Shown here: positions 1 through 4,863 of the stretch, one piece after another
How positions within the stretch are numbered: the first letter of the stretch is position 1
Layout: each line of letters opens with the position of its first letter
Source of the DNA: Syntrophobacterales bacterium
GTDB taxonomy: Bacteria > Desulfobacterota > Syntrophorhabdia > Syntrophorhabdales > WCHB1-27
NCBI GenBank assembly: GCA_017881765.1
Contig: JADGQN010000225.1
Coordinates: 1-7,756, forward strand
Direction: 5' to 3'
DNA length: 7,756 nucleotides
Notes under the pieces: generated by a model
Seen by the model: only the letters and a program-made list of their open reading frames with translations
What the model was told of the DNA's origin: nothing
Database searches by the model: none
Program-made: the position numbers and the translations under genes

Positions 1-80
1 GGCTTGGCGTCCGTGCAGCCCCACAGCGCGTAGGCCTCTTTGTACTGCTGTCCCGCCACCAGGGCGAAAAACCGTTTCAC
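1..80 (-). pseudogene. 5'-truncated coding remnant, unidentified protein
   Basis: The minus strand from 80 reads as a protein-like stretch of about 26 residues (FFALVAGQQYKEAYALWGC is the clearest part) and runs off the window at position 1. Its aromatic/Ala-rich helix followed by a Trp-Gly-Cys turn resembles the first helix of NTF2-like accessory domains; that is an impression, not an identification. An in-frame TGA at 89-87 lies just upstream. The only start codon available is GTG at 80-78, with no convincing Shine-Dalgarno. The peptide begins directly inside what looks like a folded domain, with no signal peptide or leader, so I read it as a gene whose 5' end is lost, probably by the rearrangement that placed the 103-333 repeat cluster beside it. 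A genuine short GTG-started gene continuing beyond the window cannot be excluded. Confidence 0.4.
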
Positions 81-102
81 CTGCTTTCAATCAGTTACAG
101 GG

Positions 103-333
103 TTTTTACGCTCAAGCTCATGAGCCTAATCGTAAAACTACGTGGGCTCCAGCGTAAAACTTTCACTGAACAATCAAAAGAATCAATAGTTTACGATAAT
201 CCTCAGGATCCGGGTATTATGGAATGGTTCTTATGGTAACCACTGGACCACTGGCCATAGAACTGGCTTTGGACCCGCTTTTCATGGGCTTGATCATAAA
301 ACTTCTTGTTCCTCATGAGGTTCATCGTAAAAA
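103..333. mobile_element. MITE-like or solo-end repeat cluster with inverted termini
   Basis: The interval is bounded by 22-bp imperfect inverted repeats (103-124 and 312-333, 19 of 22 matching). Each has TTTTTACG outermost and the palindrome CTCATGAG innermost. Inside, the same motif (roughly CATGRGCYTNATCGTAAAAC) recurs six times with a constant distance between its two halves: minus strand at 124-104 and 207-189, plus strand at 117-138, 139-160, 281-302 and 312-333. The first two are back to back and share the CTCATGAG centre. No transposase is encoded. Multiple short repeats of about 22 bp are typical of transposase-binding ends in the IS21, Tn7 and Mu groups, so a deletion derivative or fused pair of such ends is the favoured reading. 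No target-site duplication was recognised. Confidence 0.5.
239..254. repeat. 8-bp tandem duplication inside the repeat cluster
   Basis: ACCACTGG occurs twice head to tail (239-246, 247-254). A partial third echo (AACTGG) lies at 261-266. It sits between the left and right groups of CGTAAAA motifs and may be part of the same element's internal structure. Confidence 0.5.
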
Positions 334-396
334 AGCTGCCGGATGGGTGGGCGAAGAAAACGTCTCACCACCCGTGGTAGAGCTCACGGGTACCCG

Positions 397-495
397 GAGG
401 CGCTCAAGCCACGAGGAATGGAGGCGTACCTTGTGGTACGTCGGAATGACGCGGGGCGCAGGCAACAACGCAGATGAGGGTTTGACGAAGCTGTC
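397..495. repeat. Probable dispersed intergenic repeat with central hairpin
   Basis: This gene-free stretch has a short perfect hairpin at its centre (CGTACC 425-430, loop TTGT, GGTACG 435-440), flanked by GAGGAATGGAGG on one side and GGAATGACGC on the other, and ends with GGGTTTGACGAAGCTGTC. From memory, this order (GAGGAATG, a GCGTAC hairpin, AATGACG, CGCAGATG, GTTTGACGAAG) matches a repeat seen many times between genes in deltaproteobacterial genomes. That recall was not checked. It lies directly downstream of the hsp20 stop codon. The hairpin lacks a T-tract, so it is a poor intrinsic terminator. A separate 10-bp palindrome, CGGGTACCCG, lies just outside at 387-396. Confidence 0.45.
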
Positions 496-504
496 TCAGC
501 CCCC

Positions 505-945
505 TTACCCTTCTATTATAATTTGCTTAGGCTTAACCTCTTCCTTCTCAGGCAGCTCAACCCGCAATATGCCATCCTTGATTGAGGCCTTGATTCCTGA
601 AGCGTCTATCGTTTTCGTCAGCGAGAACGAACGGGTGAAAGTTCCGTATCCCCTCTCCATTCTGAGATACTGCTCGCCTTCCGTACCTTCCTCGATCTTT
701 CTCTCTCCCGTGACGGTCAGCTCGTTCCCCTCCATCGTGATGTCGATGCTCTCTTTATCTACTTCCGGTACTTCCAGTTTGATGACGTAAAGGTCCCCGG
801 CCTCGAAGATATCCACCGGGGGCGTCCACTGACTTGAGATGAAGTTTTGCGCCGTCCGTGTCCTGTCGATATCGCGAAACATCCTGTCCAGCCTATCTTG
901 CAGGCTGGCCAATTCTCTGAATGGGTCCCAGCGAGAGGCCGCCAT
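505..945 (-). CDS. Small heat-shock protein, Hsp20/alpha-crystallin family
   Basis: A 146-residue ATP-independent holdase chaperone that binds unfolding proteins in the cytoplasm and passes them to DnaK/ClpB. The N-terminal arm is short, with the WDPFREL segment at residues 6-12 that is common in bacterial class A members. The alpha-crystallin domain runs from about PPVDIFE (42-48) to residue 132 and includes FTRSFSL (103-109) and the diagnostic G-x-L motif GILRVELP (125-132). The C-terminal I-x-I anchor is present as III at 142-144. Length is normal. The ATG at 945-943 has GGAGGT (956-951) six bases upstream, so the start is well supported. It follows recR by 51 bp on the same strand but has its own near-perfect sigma-70 promoter, so it is probably a separate unit. 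No CIRCE (HrcA) inverted repeat is visible. Family certain; exact paralogue name not assigned. Confidence 0.96.
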   Translation of the reverse strand: MAASRWDPFRELASLQDRLDRMFRDIDRTRTAQNFISSQWTPPVDIFEAGDLYVIKLEVPEVDKESIDITMEGNELTVTGERKIEEGTEGEQYLRMERGYGTFTRSFSLTKTIDASGIKASIKDGILRVELPEKEEVKPKQIIIEG

Positions 946-950
946 TATGA

Positions 951-956
951 ACCTCC
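951..956 (-). promoter_or_regulatory. Ribosome binding site of hsp20
   Basis: GGAGGT on the minus strand, six bases before the ATG at 945-943. It fixes the start codon of the small heat-shock gene. Confidence 0.8.
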
Positions 957-972
957 AAAAGCTCTTTTCTGT

Positions 973-1000
973 ATTATAACCTCTTCCGGAATAGTGTCAA
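973..1000 (-). promoter_or_regulatory. Consensus sigma-70 promoter for hsp20
   Basis: On the minus strand, TTGACA (1000-995) and TATAAT (978-973) are both exact consensus hexamers separated by 16 bp. The predicted start point near 966 gives a leader of about 20 nt carrying the ribosome binding site. The -35 box contains the recR stop codon TGA (999-997). The spacer holds the 8-bp palindrome TTCCGGAA (984-991), which could be a small operator; no regulator can be named. The exact housekeeping match suggests strong basal expression rather than sole dependence on a heat-shock sigma factor. Confidence 0.75.
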
Positions 1001-1617
1001 GAGAGAGGCTGCGAGTCGTCTGAGAGACTTCTTCTGTTCTCAATCGCACTCTTTATCGTAAGGGGGTCAGTATAAACGAGGTCCCCGCCTACAGGGATTC
1101 CCGAGGCAATCCGCGTAATCCTTACGTGGAGGGACTTGGTTAGCTCGGCGATGTAGTGGGCAGTCGTATTTCCTTCTATGGTCGGGTTGGTGGCTATAAT
1201 AAGTTCTGTAACGCCCTCTCTCTCGATGCGCTCCTTAAGCTCAGGGATTCGGATGTCTTCCGGTCCTATGCCTTCTATGGGATTAATCACGCCGTGCAGG
1301 ACATGATATCGGTAGGTCCTGGGATTGGAGGACTCTATCATCATGATATGGGATGGTTCTTCTACGACGCAGATAATACCCTTGCCACGATGCTCATCCC
1401 TGCAGTACTGGCACGGTTCAATATCGGTAATGTTGAAGCAGATGCTGCAGAGCCGTATCTTCTCTTTCAGCTGGGCAATGCTTTCCGAGAGGTCGGCTAT
1501 GTAAGTATTATTTGCGTGCAAGAGAAAAAAGGTGAGTCTTGTAGCTGTCTTCCTCCCGATTCCGGGAAGCCGGGTCAAATGCTCTATGAGCCGTTCTATG
1601 GGTTCAGGGTAGTACAT
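997..1617 (-). CDS. recR: Recombination mediator protein RecR
   Basis: A 206-residue protein of normal length. RecR forms a ring and, with RecO (and RecF), loads RecA onto SSB-coated single-stranded DNA at gaps. Domain order is intact: an N-terminal helix-hairpin-helix (LPGIGRKTATRL, 17-28), a four-cysteine zinc finger (C57, C60, C69, C72), and a Toprim domain from about 81 (ICVVEEPSHIMMIE) through EGIGPED (115-121), ending near the GIPVGGDLVYTDPLT segment (173-187). The ATG at 1617-1615 directly abuts the ybaB stop codon (TAA then ATG with no gap). No strong Shine-Dalgarno precedes it, which points to translational coupling with ybaB. It is the last gene of the dnaX-ybaB-recR operon, and its stop codon lies inside the -35 box of the next gene's promoter. 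Confidence 0.97.
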   Translation of the reverse strand: MYYPEPIERLIEHLTRLPGIGRKTATRLTFFLLHANNTYIADLSESIAQLKEKIRLCSICFNITDIEPCQYCRDEHRGKGIICVVEEPSHIMMIESSNPRTYRYHVLHGVINPIEGIGPEDIRIPELKERIEREGVTELIIATNPTIEGNTTAHYIAELTKSLHVRITRIASGIPVGGDLVYTDPLTIKSAIENRRSLSDDSQPLS

Positions 1618-1932
1618 TTACATGCCGAATGGCAGCTGGACCCCGCCTGTAATCTTGGAAAGCTCTTCTTTCCACATCTCTTTTGATTTTTCGAGGCCTT
1701 CATTGATGGCGGCGACGATCAAGTCCTCCAGCATCTCCTTGTCGCGCTCCTCCCACACGTCTTTTGAAATGGTCAGGGAGATAACCTCCTGCTTGCCGTT
1801 GACAACACAGTTCACCATGCCGCCGCCGGACTGCGCCTCCACCGTCTTGCCTTCCATTTCCTGCTGGAGCTTCTGAAAGTTTTCCTGCATCTTCTTTGCC
1901 TGGGTCAGAAGTTGTCCAAAGCCTTTTGTCAT
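1618..1932 (-). CDS. ybaB: YbaB/EbfC family nucleoid-associated protein
   Basis: A 104-residue DNA-binding protein of the YbaB/EbfC family, which binds DNA as a homodimer and affects nucleoid structure and recombination-linked processes. The sequence has the family layout: an N-terminal amphipathic helix (about 5-28, GQLLTQAKKMQENFQKLQQE), a short beta core with the Gly-rich VEAQSGGGMV (31-40) and V-x-GK-x-EV-x-L-x-I pattern (44-55), then a long C-terminal helix (about 65-92) and a Gly/Pro/Met tail (GGVQLPFGM). The start at 1932-1930 is supported by an ideal ribosome binding site overlapping the dnaX stop codon. The pair dnaX-ybaB is conserved across bacteria and recR commonly follows, so the context agrees with the assignment. 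Confidence 0.95.
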   Translation of the reverse strand: MTKGFGQLLTQAKKMQENFQKLQQEMEGKTVEAQSGGGMVNCVVNGKQEVISLTISKDVWEERDKEMLEDLIVAAINEGLEKSKEMWKEELSKITGGVQLPFGM

Positions 1933-1936
1933 GCAG

Positions 1937-1944
1937 ACCTCCTT
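1937..1944 (-). promoter_or_regulatory. Perfect Shine-Dalgarno of ybaB overlapping dnaX stop
   Basis: AAGGAGGT on the minus strand, four bases before the ybaB ATG. Its first A is the last base of the dnaX TAA (1946-1944), so ribosomes finishing DnaX end on the ybaB initiation site. Confidence 0.85.
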
Positions 1945-3578
1945 TACACGTTGAATAAGGACTGTGCGTCTTTCAGGTAGTCCTCAAGGGCATCTTCTTT
2001 AGAGCCGTTGGCGTCGGAGAATTGCAGCCCGACTTCCCTGCCAAAAAACTGCGCTGCCAGACTCTTCAGTTCATTTGTTGTGCTGTTATCTTTTCCGACA
2101 AAACCATACTTTTTGTCAAGCAGCATGACCAGCTTTCCATCTTCAACACGGATTTCCAGCCCCTGGAGCAAGCTGCTGATAAACGGGCTTTCGCTCTTCA
2201 GGTATTCAAGAAACTCCTGAGCATTAGGATTCCGTTCCGGCGGCTGGCTGACGAGTGGTGGCGCCTCTGCGTGGATAGCAGTATCCACCCTTGTTTGCTC
2301 TGGCTTGGCTTCTGGCCTGACCTCCGGCCTGGTTTCCGTCCTTGCTCTCGGCGTAGCTTCCGGCTTAGCTTGTAGCTTGGTTTCCGGCGCGGCATCAAGA
2401 TTAGCATCAAGGCGCGGTACTTCCCGATGCTCCTTTTCGGGTCCGCGAGAGGAAGGAGCCATACCGCTCAGAACGTGTTCCACTTCTCTCAGGCGCGACA
2501 GATTGTAAAGGTTGATGAACAGGATCTCCAGAGAGATTTTCGGAAAGGCACCCCTCACAAGGTCCTCAGCCTGAAGGACGTAGTTGAGCAGGTTCTGTAT
2601 CTCGTAGTACTCCACGGTTTTAGTCAGCTCGACAAGCTGTCCGTATTCCTCGTCATCGATGAAGAGAAAGGGCGGCTTCCCTTCCCAGACCCTGATCATC
2701 AATACGTCTCTCAGGAATGAGACGAGAGCTTTGTATACCTGGTACGCATCATAACCCTGCTCCAGAGTCTGCTCGATGGCCGTAAGACCGGCTTTCGCGT
2801 CTTGGGCGATCACGGCCTCCACGATGCGGTAGACGAGCTGCCGCTCCACTACCCCTATCACGTCGGTGACGTCTCTCTCTGAAATATGATCGCCGCTGTA
2901 TGCGATGACCTGATCCAGAATCGATTCGGCATCGCGCATGCTTCCGTCAGCTTCTCTTACGATGTAGGTGAACACCTTTTCATCGAAGGCGATCCCTTCC
3001 TCGGTGCAGATGCGCTTCATCTGTTGAATAATTTCTGCCTCGGAGATCCTTCTGAAATCGAACCGCTGACACCTGGACAGGATGGTATAAGGGATCTTTT
3101 GCGGTTCTGTGGTTGCGAGGATGAAGATGTTGTGGCCGGGTGGCTCCTCCAGTGTCTTGAGCAGCGCGTTAAACGCCTCGGACGTAAGCATGTGGGCTTC
3201 GTCCATGATGTAGACCTTGTACTTGCCCTCCATGGGAAGGTACCGTACAGTCTCCCGCAGTTCCTTTATCTCGTTGATCCCACGGTTTGATGCAGCGTCG
3301 ATTTCGATGACATCAACGTAGCCCCCGCTATCGATGCCGGCACAGCTTGTACAGGCGTTGCAGGGCTCACCGTCAGTGACATGGGTACAGTTGACCGCCT
3401 TTGCAAGGATACGAGCCACCGAGGTCTTGCCGACGCCGCGCGGTCCGGAAAAGAGATAGGCGTGAGCCATCCTTCCCAGCCGCATAGCGTTCCTGATGGT
3501 TGTTACGACGTGGGGCTGACCGATCACATCCGCAAAGGTCTTCGGCCGCCATCTGCGTGCGATAACCGTGTAGCTCAT
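1944..3578 (-). CDS. dnaX: DNA polymerase III subunit gamma/tau
   Basis: A 544-residue clamp-loader ATPase that, with delta and delta-prime, opens and loads the beta sliding clamp at primer ends. The AAA+ core is complete: Walker A GPRGVGKT (45-52), zinc-binding C64, C73, C76 and C79, Walker B with DEAH (126-129), sensor-1 ATTEP (155-159), the SRC arginine-finger motif (168-170) and sensor-2 GSMRDAES (212-219). Domain III (about 240-375) follows. Residues 380-440 form a low-complexity linker rich in Pro, Glu, Ala, Lys and Arg, and 450-544 a small C-terminal domain, so the full product is tau-like. I see no long A-run for the programmed frameshift that makes gamma in E. coli or Thermus; only a five-A run is present near 2110. 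The start is at 3578-3576 (MSYTVIARRWRPKTF, typical for the family). The ribosome binding site is weak. It is the first gene of the dnaX-ybaB-recR operon. Confidence 0.97.
   Translation of the reverse strand: MSYTVIARRWRPKTFADVIGQPHVVTTIRNAMRLGRMAHAYLFSGPRGVGKTSVARILAKAVNCTHVTDGEPCNACTSCAGIDSGGYVDVIEIDAASNRGINEIKELRETVRYLPMEGKYKVYIMDEAHMLTSEAFNALLKTLEEPPGHNIFILATTEPQKIPYTILSRCQRFDFRRISEAEIIQQMKRICTEEGIAFDEKVFTYIVREADGSMRDAESILDQVIAYSGDHISERDVTDVIGVVERQLVYRIVEAVIAQDAKAGLTAIEQTLEQGYDAYQVYKALVSFLRDVLMIRVWEGKPPFLFIDDEEYGQLVELTKTVEYYEIQNLLNYVLQAEDLVRGAFPKISLEILFINLYNLSRLREVEHVLSGMAPSSRGPEKEHREVPRLDANLDAAPETKLQAKPEATPRARTETRPEVRPEAKPEQTRVDTAIHAEAPPLVSQPPERNPNAQEFLEYLKSESPFISSLLQGLEIRVEDGKLVMLLDKKYGFVGKDNSTTNELKSLAAQFFGREVGLQFSDANGSKEDALEDYLKDAQSLFNV
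2259..2441 (-). repeat. Low-complexity repeat coding the DnaX linker
   Basis: This part of dnaX encodes residues 380-440 and consists of degenerate repeats of Pro-Glu-Ala/Thr/Val with Lys or Arg (for example AKPEATPRARTETRPEVRPE). On the plus strand it reads as repeated GGCTT/GGTTTCCGG-like segments. Linkers of this type between clamp-loader domain III and the C-terminal domain are flexible and vary in length between relatives. Confidence 0.7.
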
Positions 3579-3588
3579 GGACAGACCT

Positions 3589-3813
3589 GAAAAGAAGGGT
3601 TAGAGGATCCGAGAAAAGAAGGGTTCGAGGGTTCCAAGAAAGAAGGGTCCAAGGGTTCGAGGGTTCTAGGGTTCGAGGGATAAACTTTTCTGTCCGTGCA
3701 TGTTGGAATTAATTCTTTCATCATCATCGGTTCTCGAACTATATGATTTATGTCATTATGTTCAGTGGTTTACCCTTGAACCCCTGAACCCTGTATTCAA
3801 CCCCTGAACCCTG
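3589..3813. repeat. Spacer filled with GGGTTC-type repeats, array and inverted counterpart
   Basis: The dnaX-ffs spacer begins with three 24-25 bp direct repeats (GAAAAGAAGGGTT at 3589-3601 and 3613-3625, a variant at 3638-3649). They merge into an 8-bp period array GGGTTCGA/GGGTTCTA/GGGTTCGA (3653-3679). After about 90 bp of AT-richer unique sequence, including the palindrome GAATTAATTC (3706-3715), the opposite orientation appears: CCCTTGAACCCCTGAACCC (3773-3791) and a second copy AACCCCTGAACCCTG (3799-3813). The two ends could pair into a long stem. No gene is visible here. A possible minus-strand -10 (TATAGT near 3738-3743) has no good -35, so the dnaX promoter is unresolved. Confidence 0.65.
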
Positions 3814-3820
3814 CTTTAAT

Positions 3821-3919
3821 AAAGCCAGGCTACCTGCGGCACACGGAATGACTATTACCGCTGCTTCCTTCCGGACCTGACGGGGTTCATAGCTTTCACG
3901 TTGCGCAGGGCCCGGCTTT
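3821..3919 (-). ncRNA. ffs: Bacterial small signal recognition particle RNA (4.5S type)
   Basis: The minus strand carries the nearly invariant SRP core GGTCCGGAAGGAAGCAGC (3877-3860), which contains the GGAA tetraloop and the Ffh-binding asymmetric loops. Upstream is the half CCTGCGCAACG and downstream TGTGCCGCAGGTAGCC, as expected for the single hairpin without an Alu domain. With Ffh and FtsY this RNA targets nascent membrane proteins to the translocon. The closing helix is extended by a perfect 12-bp pairing (TTTAATAAAGCC at 3815-3826 with GGCTTTATTAAA at 3914-3925). The end points are therefore uncertain by several bases, with 3824-3916 a plausible mature core. No T-tract terminator follows, and no convincing dedicated promoter was found between it and the tRNA. 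Confidence 0.95.
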
Positions 3920-3923
3920 ATTA

Positions 3924-4014
3924 AAACAGTGTAAAGTGAACAGTGTTAGGTGTTAAGTAACAGCGAAGACGGAGCTTTCTGAACACATAACACATAACAC
4001 ACAACACGTAACAC
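3924..4014. repeat. Heptamer-array element, copy 1 (between ffs and tRNA-Ser)
   Basis: On the plus strand the order is AAACAGTGT (3924-3932), GTGTTA-type units (3942-3956), GTTAAGT (3952-3958), GAAGAC (3965-3970), a short unique spacer containing GCTTT, then ACACATAACACATAACAC (3983-4000) and further ACAACACGTAACACTC units. The period is 7 bp and the second half is the inverted complement of the first, so a stem is possible. It fills essentially the whole gap between the two RNA genes. The same order of blocks recurs at 7490-7613. Confidence 0.65.
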
Positions 4015-4021
4015 TCGTTAA

Positions 4022-4111
4022 TGGCGGAGAGACAGGGATTTGAACCCTGGGTACGATTTCCCGTACACACGATTTCCAGTCGTGCTCCTTCAGCCGCTCG
4101 GACATCTCTCC
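4022..4111 (-). tRNA. tRNA-Ser (anticodon GGA)
   Basis: The minus strand folds as a 90-nt class II tRNA. The 7-bp acceptor stem GGAGAGA pairs with TCTCTCC, the discriminator is G, and the CCA end is encoded (4024-4022). The anticodon arm CACGA-CTGGAAA-TCGTG places GGA as the anticodon, reading UCC/UCU serine codons. The long variable arm (GTACGGGAAATCGTAC) is the serine class hallmark, and the T-arm has GGTTCAAATCC. It lies 29 bp downstream of livF and upstream of ffs and dnaX. Confidence 0.97.
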
Positions 4112-4119
4112 TCGTGATT

Positions 4120-4148
4120 GTTATAGCATACCCCGGGGGGCTACTCAA
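4120..4148 (-). promoter_or_regulatory. Putative sigma-70 promoter for tRNA-Ser
   Basis: On the minus strand, TTGAGT (4148-4143) and TATAAC (4125-4120) are separated by 17 bp. The -35 box overlaps the end of livF, including the first base of its stop codon. The predicted start near 4113 would leave only a few bases before the mature tRNA 5' end at 4111, which is unusually short. The spacer contains the GC-rich palindrome CCCCGGGG. There is no T-tract, so no intrinsic terminator separates livF from the tRNA. Confidence 0.4.
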
Positions 4149-4863
4149 GCGATTCACATCCGAGGTAGGCCTCGATGACGGCGGGATCCTGCTTAACGAC
4201 ATCCGAAAGGCCCTCCATGACCACTCTCCCCGTCTCGAGCACGTATGTCCGGTGACTATGCTCCAGGGCTATGTGGGCGTTCTGCTCCACGAGAATCACA
4301 GAGATGCCTTTTTCCGCGTTGATGCTCCTGATGAGAGAGAAGATTTCTTTCGTGATGATGGGGGAGAGGCCCATGGACGGCTCGTCCAGCAAGAGAAGTT
4401 GGGGGTTGCCCATCAGTGCCCTTCCCACCGCCAGCATCTGCTGCTCTCCTCCGGAGAGCGTACCGGCGTCTTGCGAGAGTCTCTCTTTCAACTTTGGGAA
4501 TGTATGGAGCGTGAGGTCAAACAACTGTTGCCGCAGGCGTCGTCGGCTCACCGTGTACGCGCCCAGCTCAAGATTCTCCTTGACGCTGAGGTTCGGAAAG
4601 ACGCGTCGGCCTTCCGGTACCGTGCAGATGCCCATTCGAACGAGCCTGTCAGGTCTTTCACCGGTTATGTTCCTTCCTCGATAGTCGATATCTCCGGACT
4701 CCGGACGCAGAAGTCCCGAGATCGTTTTCAGAAGGGTCGTCTTTCCTGCCCCGTTTGCCCCGATGATGGAGAGGATCTCTCCTTCATTCACCTCGAGACT
4801 GACCCCGTGCAAGGCGCGTACCGAGCCGTAGCGCACGTAGAGGTGGGAGATACGCATCAGCAT
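4141..4863 (-). CDS. livF: HAAT-type ABC transporter ATP-binding protein LivF
   Basis: A 240-residue cytoplasmic ATPase, one of the two that power the branched-chain amino acid-type importer. Motifs: Walker A GANGAGKT (35-42), the LivF-style Q-loop region TVPEGRRVFPNLSV (81-94), signature LSGGEQQ (136-142), Walker B LLLLDEP (156-162), and VEQNA (192-196) in place of a canonical switch histidine, which is normal for LivF. Length is typical. It overlaps livG by 7 bp. The start is either ATG at 4863-4861 (MLMRISHL) or ATG at 4857-4855, which shares bases with the livG stop (TGATG); neither has a strong Shine-Dalgarno, so coupling to livG is likely. Substrate cannot be read from the ATPase: members of this family import Leu/Ile/Val, other amino acids, amides, urea or aromatic compounds. 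Confidence 0.94.
   Translation of the reverse strand: MLMRISHLYVRYGSVRALHGVSLEVNEGEILSIIGANGAGKTTLLKTISGLLRPESGDIDYRGRNITGERPDRLVRMGICTVPEGRRVFPNLSVKENLELGAYTVSRRRLRQQLFDLTLHTFPKLKERLSQDAGTLSGGEQQMLAVGRALMGNPQLLLLDEPSMGLSPIITKEIFSLIRSINAEKGISVILVEQNAHIALEHSHRTYVLETGRVVMEGLSDVVKQDPAVIEAYLGCESLE

Noticed and set aside
425..440. Intrinsic terminator for hsp20
   Set aside because: The hairpin stem is only six pairs and no T-tract follows on the minus strand.
224..790. Plus-strand open frame of 188 codons overlapping hsp20
   Set aside because: Most of it is antisense to the well-supported small heat-shock gene and the rest crosses the repeat cluster. No ribosome binding site or recognisable protein pattern.
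3653..3679. GGGTTCGA array as telomere-like or replication-origin sequence
   Set aside because: Only about three units are present in an internal spacer; no DnaA boxes (TTATNCACA) or terminal structure were seen.
3983..4014. CRISPR-like array of short repeats
   Set aside because: Units are 7 bp, contiguous and degenerate, with no unique spacers of 30-40 bp and no cas genes.
4131..4140. GC-rich CCCCGGGG as a terminator after livF
   Set aside because: The palindrome has no loop and no T-tract, and it lies inside the likely tRNA promoter spacer.
3921..4202. Minus-strand open frame of 93 codons spanning the livF end, tRNA-Ser and the heptamer repeats
   Set aside because: It runs through a complete tRNA and simple repeats, which rules out a normal protein gene.
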